Origin: Nomia melanderi
Taxonomy: Eukaryota > Arthropoda > Insecta > Hymenoptera > Halictidae
Direction: 5' to 3'
Assembly (NCBI RefSeq): GCF_051020985.1
Contig: NC_135009.1
Span: 13,710,606 to 13,774,605 of the forward strand
Length of the DNA stretch: 64,000 nt
Position numbers and translations under genes: made by a program. Below, one piece after another: positions 35,862 through 48,350 of this stretch. Below the pieces are notes generated by a model that worked only from the letters and a program-made list of their open reading frames with translations, did not search any database and was not told where the DNA came from. Position 1 is the first letter of the stretch, and the number at the start of each line of letters is the position of its first letter.

Positions 35862-37955
35862 CCTCGCCCGGTGGTTAGTCGCTGCCTTCGATCATGTTCG
35901 ATCTCATCCAAGGTGGTGGTGAATAAAACAAAACCAGATGAAACGTTTTCTACTTCCCCGTATCCAATGTGTTATCCGGATCAGTAATTCGAAGCAAATA
36001 ATATACACTTAACGTGCATGCTAAGATGGAGCGCGTGATTTTCTTTACTTTTTTTTTTAATTTTTTTTTTAATAAACGGAACACTCAAAGAAAACAAAAA
36101 TATATGAAACGTGGTATTGGTAACTCGAGAGGGGTGCGTAACTGAAGCATGTAGGTTATGATCTCATATGGTTTGTGTTTCATACACGTGCTGCAAAGGG
36201 GAAAACTAATTGTAACTCGACACACACCATACACACTGTACAGTGCCTGATATTCATGGTAATGTAAATAAATAGAGAACACGGAAAATGTCATACATAT
36301 CTACGCTACTGTCTGTAAGTGTTCGAACGCCTCAGGAATTCTTATGAGAATATTTAGGAATTTGATTAGGCGATTAGACAGTTTGAAGTTGAAGAAATAA
36401 TTAGCGAACAGTGTTCGAATACTTGGGGACGGAAGCGTAAGTTATACGTAAATACACGATGCAATACACGGTTATACTTTTGTACGGTCGATGACCCTTG
36501 TTATCATGACAATAAATCCGGAAAGAAATGAATGAGAACTAGAATAGAAGGACACATGGTACAGAGAACAACGAACTATGGTTACGTGTGTGAATTAAAA
36601 ATGTATGACTCGCGTTTTTTTTGGGGGAAGCGTGTGTATTATACAGACACATTCTCTACATGCTTTTCTCGACACTAAAATCGGGATCTATTTGTACCGA
36701 GTATAGGGAAAAAATACGTAGCCGAAAGTGATGGACCAGATTTGAAAGCGTGAAAGGAACGAATCAAGAGGACCGTGGTTTCGCAGACCGATCGGGGAAA
36801 TGAGAATAATGTCATTCGCTGCAGTGACGTCGCAGCGGACACGTGCGGAGAGAACAGACTTCTTTTTAAGATGATACCAAGAAAACAAGTTCGACTGTTC
36901 CCCCCATTTTTGTATAGAGTACAAGATTAAGACAACTAGTGGATGAAGAGTTTGTTAATACTTTTTGTTATCTCTAGACAGAGTTGAATAAAAATTGTTA
37001 CTTTCGATAGGCGTTTATCACTTTTGGGAGGAAACATGCGATCACTATTCGTCTGTTAATAATGTCAGGGTACTCGAGTTTTTGAAAGCACTCAATCTTA
37101 GCTAATATACAAGTGAACGTGGGCCGCGCTGTTTTCACGGTTGATTGGGCAAGGGCAAAACAAAGATGGTTTCCTTAATTATCGATAACGGATAGACCCT
37201 ATCTATAATTAAAGGCGCGCGAAGCATTAAGTAACGACTGAGGATCTCTAAAAATAATAACAGCATTGAAGAATATTAAGACACGTAGTTGAAGAATGTT
37301 TTTTAACTTTATAAAATCGTCGGTTTCGGAAGTCGATCGATGACGATCGCATCGGAGTCATTCAGAAACTTCGATATCACACCGGTATAATGACGCAAAA
37401 AGGCTGAAATATTCATAAAAAACATTTGTATATAATCTAAGTACTGTAGGATGTACACATTGTAAAATACTGTAATGTACAGAGCAATATTAAAGCTAAA
37501 TTTAAATTGTCTCGTATAAAAGAAAAAAAAAACGTTGCGATACATGTATACTTTCAGTGTCATAAATTCTAAATTATTTTACTACAAAATATCGAGATCT
37601 TATTACTGTGTTTCGTCGGTAATAAAACGTATAAAAGTAAAAGTATGTGGTGACACGTCCGAGTTATTTACACATCGAAATTATCCTATTGCACTTTTTT
37701 TAAATATACAATCGCGAGTTGCACGTAAAACTACGAATATCATACGATTTTGGCACTGATTAGAATATCGTACAGTTCCGATTTCTTTCCCAGGAAACAT
37801 TGTAACCACAGATAAGATTAAAAAAAAAAAAGAGGACAGTTATTATAATGATCGAAAAACAACATAACAGCGCAGTCATTACTTAATGAATACAGGAACA
37901 GTTCGTAAAATCACTTAGTCGCAGTCACTTCCTATATCTACAATTAAGAAGTCGG
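35862..37955. other. Convergent 3' UTRs, no gene seen
   Basis: This space lies between the stop of the AIG1/ADTRP gene (+) and the stop of smoothened (-). It probably holds both 3' UTRs. T- and A-runs occur at 36050-36075 and 37818-37830. No frame here looks like protein. Confidence 0.55.
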
Positions 37956-40900
37956 TTAAACAGCAATGTTTTTGCTCTTGCTTAATTGCGGCGAGATTTG
38001 CGTCCCTTTCGAGCTGCAATGCCGACTGTTTATAATCTCGTCTATGCTCTGTTTCAATTCTTCCATTTCCAAAATGTCCAGTGGCAGTGACGTTTGCGTC
38101 GCCATTTCTCGAGCGTTGTCCCGAGTCTGTACATCCGGTTGTTTGAGTCGCGTCACTTCTGGACAACACGAGTTCAAGCTGGACGCTAAATTACCCATTC
38201 CTGCCTTCTTATACGCTTCAATGATATCGCTATCGTTTTTCAACTTAATATCATTAGACTCCTGGAACAAGTGTTTCAAAATTGTTTCATCCTGGAGGAA
38301 ATATTTACTCCTTCGGCCCTCTCTACTCCTCCTAACGCTCTCGTAACTTTTGGAACTTTTATTACTAGTTTTACTTTTGCTACGCTCGTGTGGCTCTTCA
38401 GGTTCTAGCATCTTCGTCTCCTCTTCCGGCTGACTGTCGTCGCTGTCGCTGTCTTGGTCCTCCTGGTCGTCTTTCTCAATGTTGCCACCTTCGATGTCTG
38501 TGTCCTTCCCCGTGTTCCCTTGATGCTGTTTCTCGCTACTGACTTCTTCGCTGTTGCTTTGCCCGGGGAACAAGAACGGCAAGAGTGTATTGACATTTTT
38601 CCCATCGAACAATTTGGGATTCAAGGCACGTTCATCCAGGCCAGTGATCGCCGATCGTCTTTTCATATTCGGCACCTGAATCGCTGGTATCCTTGAATCA
38701 CCGCCTATGGTCAATGCTGACAATATTTGCGCGCCCAGCTGACTCTCTTGCGACGTGGTGCTGCCTCTCCTGAACAGTGGGCCTACTTTGCCCGACCTCG
38801 ACTTCCTGAAGTCTCGGCGACGCTTGCCGCGCCGTCCACGCGAACTGCTCGCTACTTTTCGCGTTGTCTTCAGCTCGGCTATTTGCACTGATATCTGCGA
38901 ATCCAAGGAATTCCTCCTGGATTCCACAGACACACGGCGCACGCTGAAACTGATCTCGGAGTCCACAGAGTTTCTTCGGTTGCTGGACACTGAACCGGTC
39001 CCACCGACCAGCGCGCATCTGCGCGTAACTAATTTCGGCAAAGCTGCAGCCCACGTCGAGCTGAAGTCTTGAGAAGCTACCGAATTTAAATCGAAGTTTA
39101 AGCCAACCGGATCGTCGTGAGTATTATGGAAACTTATGGACAGGCGACCGGCGTTGTTGAACGTCTTCCTTTTCGCGAACGCTTGAGCAATTACCTTGTG
39201 TTTCTTGAGTCTGATTGGTTCTTCCGTCTCGCAATTAAAAGTTCTGGAAGAATAGAATGAGAATATGTGATACGATACTTTGGAAGGTGGAATCGAACGA
39301 AGAACCGTACCGTCTAAGAAATCTAGCCCATGTGTCCACCGTTGAGCTTGTCCAAACCCATGAAGACATGAGAATCCCGGAGAAGAAAGGCAGAAGTAAA
39401 TGTAGCTGCATTTTAGCAGCACTCGGTCGGACCTCCATTTTACATTCAGAGATGTCCAAGTATTTCGTCGTTATTGCACATCTGCAAATGAAGAATAATG
39501 TATTGTAAATATGTTGCATTTGATTTCAAATTTTCCAGAAGTTAAATACAGTGTTTAAACGATAATGGAATTCTTACATCATATAGTTTCTAAAGCTTTG
39601 ACGCCACTGCCATGAATGTTGAAATTCGTAAATATGACAGTAGAATGTCACTACGACCGCAGCGAACGTGAAAATCGAAAAGAGACCCATACGCACAATC
39701 GTCTCGCGTATTTTAGCGCTAGCCCTTTCGGATATAATTTCTTGGCTAGTTATCTTTAATCGAATCAGAGTAATCAATCCTGCAAATATTACTTTATGAA
39801 TACCATGTATGTTGAATTAATAAGGTTTAAGTTGCGAGCACTTATTAAAGAAATACTTACAGACAAAAATCTTTAGGAATGCATATAAAAACATATCTCA
39901 TTACTTTGATTATATAACACAGAAAACTTATACAGACAAAAGTGGATCTAAAGCATACCTCTGGATAAAAAATATCCGCCGACCATTAAAACAATCAACA
40001 CGGGACCAAGCAAAAACCAGGCTCTGATTGCGTGATTAGCGTAGCCGACGAAACAAATACCGGTTACGCTGTTTCCATCAATTTCTCCTAACGCCATGAT
40101 GGTGACAGTTAAAACAAGTGGTAAGCACCAAGCAATCAAATGGAAATATGCGCCCTTTTTGTCGATTCTATCTTGAATTTTACCCAGCGCTTGAAAACTC
40201 ATGTGCCAAGCATACGTCAGAATCACAAACCATACCATAGCTGCCATAAGAGAATAATAAACTAGGACAAATACGACGACGCACAGTAAGTTTTCTCCGC
40301 TGGAAATACATAAATGATATTGTACGCTCTCAGATTAATAATCTTAGAAGTTTACAAGATATTGTGTCATTACCTAGGTTCGCTCATTCTTAATGTGCCA
40401 TCTTTACGGCATACAATCACTTCTCTGCTTCCAGACATAAATTGAGCAAGCCATCCGATACAAGATATCATAAAACAACAATTTATATAGAATATAACTA
40501 AAGCTGGATATTTATTTGCACTTCTCCAATCGATTAAAAATGTTATCTGAAATGAAAATAATATAGCCGACCGAATTATACATAGAATATTACTTATACT
40601 CACAACTGTAAACAGGTTGAATGAACCACAGATCCCTGCAGCCCAAGCAATAAAGGAATGAATCTGTTTGTGCTCATCCGGTGTAAACAAAGGGTCATTG
40701 CATTGCGTCCCACAACTTTCAACTCCTTCAAAAATTGCAAGTGCATTATCTGTTGGAACCAGAGGCTTCAAACACTTGCCTGAAATATTAAATTTCAGCT
40801 CTCTAATATCGTTTTTGCATAATCTTGGAAACAATTCCGTGTTTTCACATTTGATAAAGCTGGGCCATATCGTTTGGTTGAATACAATTCTGCAGGGTCC

Positions 40901-41677
40901 TGAAATGATCTTGCACATTTCTTGAGATGGCAAGTCTACTGTATCATTGATACATTTTGGCATGAATATTGAGCATAATAATGGTTGAACAACTGCCCAG
41001 CACTTTGGTATATGTCTTAATGCTTGTAATATATGCAATCTTTCCTGTGAAACAAAGTGATACAAATATAATATATAAATATAGATCAAAAGATATTATC
41101 TTAATCAATTATAAATCATTGTGAAAGTTTACTTCAGAATGTTGCAGAAAAATCTAACTGTAAATCCTATGGCTATAGAAATTGCAAGAGTAATAGAACC
41201 AGGACAGGAAATACCTGAGGTGATTTTAAATAGGGTTTCTGTATACCTGAGCCACAGGTATATGGGTGCAAAGGGAAAATACATTTTTACTACTACAAAT
41301 TTACCTCTCAAACTCTTAGATAATAGTACAATTGAATACAATATGTGTTTCTAATGTACCTCTATCATGTCTTGGGTCATGTGTTCGGGTATCAAATCCA
41401 ATGTGGTCGTGGCATATGATAATCTTGTGCCCATACATGTGCTCTTCTCCAATTCCACACATTTAGCTGGTCTTCGACAATTCAAAGGATCAGATGGTAA
41501 CTCTCTTATTGGATATCTCTCCAATAAGTAGCTGGAATCCTTAATCCTGTGTCTGGGACTTAATTCCAGGCTGTTCCATGTTTTGTTTTCATTGTTGGAA
41601 TTCCCAGAGAAACCGTGCGTCAATTCCGACGACACTCGGTGAAACATGAAGAAGCAACAGATCACCAGAAGTGTCAT
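37956..41677 (-). CDS. smo: Smoothened, Hedgehog pathway seven-pass receptor
   Basis: Seven coding exons, 5' to 3': 41677-41360, 41044-40604, 40546-40374, 40299-39959, 39779-39578, 39481-39311 and 39243-37956. They join in phase to 977 residues. The protein has a signal peptide (MTLLVICCFFMFH), an extracellular Cys-rich Frizzled-type domain, a linker with TPDEHKQIHSF, then seven membrane segments (including TFLIDWRSANKYPALVIFYI, GWLAQF and CLPLVLTVTIMALGEIDG). A cytoplasmic tail of over 400 residues is encoded mostly by the last exon. The tail has RRNSVDSE, RRVSVESRRNS and RRGSTTSQES, which fit the clustered PKA and CK1 phosphorylation sites known from fly Smo, followed by an acidic/serine stretch. 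Smo is held inactive by Patched and signals to Ci/Gli. The start is the only good ATG, directly after a possible acceptor. A 58-bp intron splits FNLFTV from TFLIDW. Confidence 0.96.
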
Positions 41678-41885
41678 CTAAAAAAGGAAAAAAATTTCAC
41701 CTTGTTCTTTTTGTTTTTTTTCTCCTTTTTTTTTTAATTATAATGTTAGGGAACTACTGAAGCCCTATTAGCGTGCAGTAATTCATTATTCGGTCCCGGC
41801 ACGTTATCGGCCCGATTAAAAACAAAACGTCACGTGTACGGCGCACAGATAAACAACGAAAGTGTTTCCCGAATAAAAATAGTAC

Positions 41886-42180
41886 CTTTGGACTCTTTGT
41901 TCAAGACCAGACGCCGATTATATTCTGCCACGGAGAAAGCTCTCCGCTCCGTTCGAACAAAGCGTCTTGCATCTTCTACGCCCGCGACAGCCGCATCCAG
42001 CATACGAACGCTCGGACCACACACACGTTACGTTCGCTCGCAGGCCACCCACGACGAAGCCGACAGTCTCGCTCATACCTCTTTCCGGTGTTTGAATGCA
42101 CAGCCGTAAACAGGTTCGCGAATAGTTCGTTGGCGGCGGAACCATCGATGCTGCGTACTACCGCTGTGCGCATCGAACGC
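41886..42180 (-). promoter_or_regulatory. Probable 5' UTR exon and promoter of smo
   Basis: A GC-rich block ends on the minus strand at a donor (AAAG then GTACTA, exon end 41886). A pyrimidine-rich tract and AG lie immediately upstream of the smo start codon. I infer a noncoding first exon. Overlapping frames in both strands here do not look like protein. Confidence 0.4.
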
Positions 42181-42817
42181 GGAAAATTAGAGTATGACCC
42201 ATTTTCAAAAAAAAAAAGATAAAAACCGGGTAATGTGTATCGTCAAGATTCTTTTTCTTTTACCTTTTATTTATTATATATTTTGATGTCCCCTGATATT
42301 TATAATAAAACATGTTCAATATGTCACATTATTTATTAATAATGTTATTGTTTCGTATGTTATTAATTAATACATATACCTAAAGGAACTATGTTTACTC
42401 AAGGGTAAAGTAGGTTACGTCGAAACAGAAATTTCCTCTGAAGTTAATAATGCGGTACATATTAAAGTGTTTCAAATAATTCGTTAATACATCCCATTAT
42501 TATTCAACGGTTCAAAGAATAAGACGTCCAACGTGTCTATTTTGCATAATCAATATAGCTCTTAGAATGTACGACTTTTTTCAATGAAAAAGGAGGTACT
42601 GGTTGTTGTGGATAAATAATGCTTGTATTGAGAGTCTTACGACAAAGGTGTGTGTGTAATTTTTGTAAACATTGACTTAACAATGTTATGTATTTTGTTA
42701 ATCATTTTTACCGGTGCGACATCTGTATTTTCAGGTGTGCAATTTATCAAACGACAGTAGCGTGGCGAGAAGCTCGGTCGGATGATTTGTTTTTGCGTGT
42801 TTGACAAATGCATGGTG

Positions 42818-43147
42818 TCAACTGAAGATATAGATCTCATCCAGAAGGTGTACCATTAATGCGTGTATAACTTTGACGTCGTTACATCGACCTTCTATTA
42901 TTCCGGTGTAACAGGAAATATGATAATTGCCCCTATAGTTGATTAGCTGCTGGTGTTGATAATAACATGCTGTTAATATATGATAAGCCTGTACCGTGTA
43001 CGTCTGCACACCATTCGGAATTAATAACGGTGGAACGATTCCTCGACAGTTTGCGGTCAGTATTTGATAGTGAAACAATTCATGAGGTGACAGATGTTTC
43101 GTAAAATAACCTGAAATATTCGCTGGAATCATTTCAACGTTCATCAT
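42818..43147 (-). CDS. Unassigned 109-codon open frame between smo and KIAA0319L
   Basis: A single open frame begins with two ATG codons and has unbiased, protein-like codon use. It runs to a stop at 42818 and has five Cys and many Tyr/His. In the +1 frame a second open stretch continues from 42840 to 42637 (67 codons). I do not recognise either. It may be an intronless gene with a frameshift, a chance frame, or part of the leader exon of the KIAA0319-like gene on the other strand, which could end at a donor at 43173. Low confidence. Confidence 0.25.
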   Translation of the reverse strand: MMNVEMIPANISGYFTKHLSPHELFHYQILTANCRGIVPPLLIPNGVQTYTVQAYHILTACYYQHQQLINYRGNYHISCYTGIIEGRCNDVKVIHALMVHLLDEIYIFS

Positions 43148-43432
43148 TTACTTCACAACGTCCGAATAATCAGGTAGGAATCTCCCTCAATGTCAATATT
43201 TATTTTCATGATTTCTTTTCTTATCTAATATTAAGCACTTACTGCGTGTGATCAGTCAAACCATATACTTCCCTTAAATAAATCATTTTTCATTGTATAA
43301 TTTTCTTTACCTACCAAAAATTCTTCTGACGATAACAACTAGAAGTCTAACAGTATAATATTAAAAGACTGTTATTAACCACAAAAGATTTTAAAAATAT
43401 TAATGCCTAGTACGATTCTTGTTTCAGTTAAG

Positions 43433-46400
43433 ATGCTTGAAATCTTTTACATGGGATTATATTTATTACTCTTTGGTAATTGCATTGGGGATTATTCTGA
43501 CTGGGATACGAAATGGCAAATGGTATGTCCTGGTTTATATCCCAGGGTATTTACGAGTTACACGCCTTTGGGAAATCTTTCCAGTGGGATATACGATGGT
43601 CAGCCACATATGAGTAGCATTCAACATTGTGTTGCTGCATGCTGCAGTAAACCTAAATGCAATGTGGCTCTTATGCATAATAGTACTTGTTACCATTTGC
43701 AATGTGAAAGTTCCAAAATATGTTTACCTTTCTATAGAACAGATTTAGCTAATGAAAGTCCACCAAGTATGGTATTAGTTAAGCCTGTAAATGAAGATGA
43801 AATATGGAGTGAATTATTGAAACAAATGAATGATGACACTGGGTAAGGGTTAAATTTTTTTCTAAAAGTTTAATCTGTCTTTTAGTACATATTTGCAATG
43901 TATATTTTTAAAATCAACTTTTTAGTACCCTGCTTACGGATGGTACAGAAAGGGACCATAATCTTTTTGGTGGATCAAATGAGATAAGCTGTATTACTCA
44001 AGGAAATTGTTTGGAGAATGAAATATGTGTTAAAAGTCCAGACAAGTCTGATGTTGGTATATGTCAATGCTCTATTGGATTTAAACGCAACATAGAAGGT
44101 ACATTTATGATCATTTCTCAAGTAGTTCTTCTTTTTCACATCAGCTAATGACTTTTTATCTGTTAATTGTTATCAATTTGTGGTAGGAATTTGTATCATG
44201 GATGAGAACATGGAACTTGGTGTAACTCCACAGATAAAAGCACAAATTCTGAAAGATTCTAGTGCATCAATGACACCACCAATGAAAAGATTGTTAGTTT
44301 CTGCTGTGTCAAAGGAAGTACGTTTACCAGAAAATGAAGTAACATTATCTGCCTATACTGTACCTGCAGAGCAGGAGAATGAGCATTATAATTATGCATG
44401 GAGCCTTTTAAGTCAGCCAGAAAGTCACCCTGGCACTATGACTGATCAGAATCGTATGACTGTTAAATTAACTAATCTGTCTGAGGGTTTATATACATTT
44501 AAAGTGACAGTAAATAGTCCAAATGCTTATGGTGAAGCATATGCAAATGTCAGCGTTTTACCACGTAAGTTAAATTTATTACATAGTTTTCTTACAATAT
44601 CAGTAAAAAAAGGATACAGTCAGTAGTGAATTACATCATTTACAGCTAAAAGAATAAATCAAGCACCAATAGCTATAATTTCTCCTGCTTCACAAATCGT
44701 AAAGCTACCAAACACTGGAGCTGTGTTAGACGGATCATCTAGTAAAGATGACGACCGAGTTATTTCTTATCACTGGGAACTGCAGCAAGGACCTATTGGT
44801 TATCAACCTAATCTAGTCGATACACCCACACTGCAGTTAGATAATCTTATTCCAGGAAATTATACGTTTAAGTTAGCATTGTATTTTATATTGCAAATTA
44901 GATATATCTCATAATTATGTACTAACTCAATATTCTTGTTCCTTTAGATTGACTGTGGAAGACTCTGATCATATTACGAACTCTACAAGTGCTAATATAA
45001 CGGTATTGAAAGTAATCGACTATCCTCCCAGCGCGAACGCAGGACAGAATATTATTATATACTTACCTCAGAATACGCTTACACTTAATGGTAACTTAAG
45101 CACAGATGACCATGGAATAGCTAGTTGGGAATGGACGAAAAGTCCTTCCGACCAGAATAAAGCGGTGGACATGCAAAACACGAGGACGCCATATTTACAA
45201 TTATCTAATTTAGAGGAGGGAATGTATACGTTTGTGCTGAAAGTGACGGATGACTCTGAACAGTCCTCAACAGCTGAGGTCCATGTGTTTGTAAAACCAC
45301 CAACAAATAAACCACCCAAAGGTATTAACACAATCTAGAATCCATGGTAGAGTTATCATAAATATAAATATTTCGTTTTACATTTTTTGTTATGTAGCTG
45401 ATGCTGGCGAAGATACAACCATAGCTCTACCAGAAACCGGAACCGTACTCGACGGTCACAAAAGTAAAGATGACATTAAAATTGTATCATATCATTGGGA
45501 ACAAGTCAGGTGAGCTTAAATTTCGATATTAATTCTCCTTCCGTAATAACATACTAAGAAAACTCCTTTAATAGTGGACCCAGCAATGCAGAATTCTCTG
45601 CGGTTAACGAATCAATTACCAATGTAACAAAACTAACAAAGGGTGACTACGAGTTTAAGTTAACTGTGATCGATGATAACGGGAATAAAGATTCTGATAC
45701 CGTGAAAGTAAAAGTAACGCAAAGTATGCACGAAACATTATTCAAATCATTTGAGATATTAGTTAGTCAAGTTTTATTTAAGATGATCCTACTTTTTAGA
45801 CAAGAACGCTCCGCCTAAAGCAAACGCGGGTGGTGATCAAGTTGTGATCGCACCCATTAGCGCACTTATCATAAATGGATCTCAGTCGACCGATGACTTA
45901 AGAATTAAAGAATGGATATGGACAAGGGATGCATCTAGTCTTGCTATTGGTACGATTATTCAAAATACGGACAAATCATCGGTTTTAATGGTAATAGCAT
46001 TTAATTAGGTATAGGTTAGAAATAAATAGAATCTTCATATCACTTAAATTTCTTGAATTTCAGTTGACTGATATTGTCCCAGGGAGATACGTTTTTAGAT
46101 TAAAAGTGGTAGATGACCAAGGTCTTAGTAGCGAAGACACTGTCTCGGTTATAGTGAAAACAGGTGAGCAAATGAGAACAGAAACAGAGTATAGATGTGC
46201 TACAATGAAATTTAAATAAACCATCATTTTTTTAGATCCACAATTATTACATTTAGTTGAACTAACATTAAACATTGGAGCAAATATGCTAACAGTATCA
46301 CAAAAGAGTTCATTGGTAGTGAAGTTACAAATGTTGCTGCGAGATGAAGCATCAATCATTGTTCGAAATTTGAGAGCAGAACCTCACACTGGTAGAGCAG

Positions 46401-47210
46401 TGATAGTATTCTACGTTGAGAAAAAAGGAGGACAAACGACAATGCCGGGACCGGAAGTGGTTAAGCGGTTGAAAGAAAAATTGAGACAAGATTCTGGTCT
46501 TCTACAATTGTCTGTGGCGAACATCGACACTGCTGTATGTCAAAATAATTGTTCAGGTATGCACATGCATTTTATTATACACAATGCAAGTACATACTTC
46601 TTTTACTTTTTATTCGTGTTCTCCCAAAGGTCATGGGGTATGCGACCAAGAGACAAGATTATGTATGTGCGAAGCATTTTGGATGCAAAATTTAATACAA
46701 AAATATTTCGGTAATGGCGACTCCAATTGCGGTAAGTTAAAATATTAGACGACAAATGAAAATTTCTGGAAATTAAAATTATTATACCGATACAATTCTC
46801 TAGATTGGAGCATCCTTTACGTAATAATCGCATTGCTATCTCTGGTTGTCTGTTGGGTTGGTCTCATTTGGGGCCTGTTTTGCCTATGCCAAAGAATATG
46901 TACAGGGAAACGACGTTCGCTTCGCGCCAAGAAAAAACCTCCTCGTTACTCTCTGTTACAACCGGAACCAGAAGACGACAGTAGCACGTGTATGACATTT
47001 TTGTGTGCTCGTTAAACGAGAATAATTTTCCGTTGTTAACATCTATATAATTATTTTATAGTTTCAACGCATAAAATGGTACTATCCGAATCAGATACAG
47101 ACTCTGACGATGTTCTGTTCGAACATCGTAAGTCGAAGAACAGCAGTCAAACAAGAAATGGTAAATCTCGGAATGGCTTTATCAAAGTGGGTTCCAAAGT
47201 GAAGACATAA
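43433..47210 (+). CDS. KIAA0319-like transmembrane protein with PKD domains
   Basis: Thirteen coding exons: 43433-43842, 43926-44098, 44187-44564, 44646-44871, 44948-45321, 45398-45509, 45575-45723, 45800-45990, 46064-46163, 46236-46556, 46630-46731, 46804-46989 and 47062-47210. They join to 956 residues. In order: signal peptide, a Cys-rich MANEC/MANSC domain (QHCVAACCSKPKCNVALMH), a Cys cluster, four to five PKD domains each with a P-x-A-x-A-G start and an L-x-G/N-Y-x-F-x-L-x-V close, a C6-type Cys region, one membrane segment (LYVIIALLSLVVCWVGLIWG) and a short tail with SESDTDSD. That tail matches KIAA0319L. In vertebrates the family acts in neuronal migration and as the AAV receptor. The start at 43433 follows an acceptor at 43427. 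The donor of the penultimate exon (46989) is weak; a site nine bases earlier keeps the same phase. Confidence 0.93.
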
Positions 47211-48350
47211 GGTAACGGCCAGTCTTGGTAAACTAATGAATCCATTATACATTAAATTACAAATGAGTCCTCTTATTTTAGGAGTGTATAGAATGTAAGG
47301 TCTCGTTAAGCGACGCACATTCGTGTATGTTTGGCCAAAACGTAAAGTACTAGTCACTTACAGGGCTGTAATGTTAAGTACCTACCTAACAAGATTCCAT
47401 ACTTGATTTTTTGAACTGATAAAATTGCCATCTATACACATGAATTCAACTGAAACGGATGTACTTAAATACAGATACCAGATACCGAGAACACAAGCTC
47501 ATTTCTATTATTGCATTTCGTTCGATTTCTTTTTTTTGTGATAATATATTATTTATCTGTATTGTACAATTGAATTCGCGGCTCTTTAATTGTGTAATCG
47601 TGTAGACGCACCGCTGTTTGTACACGCAGGCGGTTCCATAGCAGAATGATCGAACTTCGTTTGGTCACGGCCTTAGAAAGTATTGGAATTAGTATTTATA
47701 TATACATATATATATATATATATATTATATAATAGTAATCATTCCTTAACCATATATCCTTTGTATGTAATACGTGCTCTTTAATATGTATATCATCGAT
47801 CTTATTTTTACACGTGTATGGATAAATAATAAAATTTGTTATCCATATAGCCGATAGAAATGTGACCGTCACCTACAAATGTTTATCTACATTTAGGTAT
47901 TATAATTTAACTGAACTTTCTCCGTACATTGTTTGAATAATTATACAACCATGTAACGAATAACAAGCATGATTTAATATTCGATGCGAAACAGTTACGA
48001 TTCGCTTCGCATGCGCCCGCCGAGACGTTATTTTTAACTTATTACGCTATGGCAAACGTGAAGTAGTGCAAATGGTATTCAGGCTGTCCATCGTGAAATC
48101 TTTCTGTGCTTGCTAGTAGACAGGATTCTCTTTGATTCGGTAAGTTCATTTTTGTATCGATTTTATGATAAAATGATCAATTAAAAAAACAAACAAATCT
48201 TCGTTCACGTTACTGGATACCTATCATAGATCTTGCGAAAGATACTCGTTCACTGAACACGTCGAAGAAAATCCAAGATGATTGGCTCGCCCTATTTCTA
48301 ATTTATTCGTAAAAGTGTTCCTATACAGTTCCAACGGCTTAACGGTGTTT
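47211..48350. other. 3' UTR of the KIAA0319-like gene and leader of TRIM45
   Basis: It contains a (TA)n microsatellite with TATATACATATATATAT near 47697-47730. On the + strand a donor (GATTCG then GTAAGT, exon end 48139) and an acceptor near 48229 could form the noncoding first exon of the TRIM45 5' half. No gene is otherwise seen. Confidence 0.5.

Noticed and set aside
37915..38169. Other-frame open reading stretches across the Smo tail exon
   Set aside because: They are shadows of the long Smo last exon in other frames and on the opposite strand.
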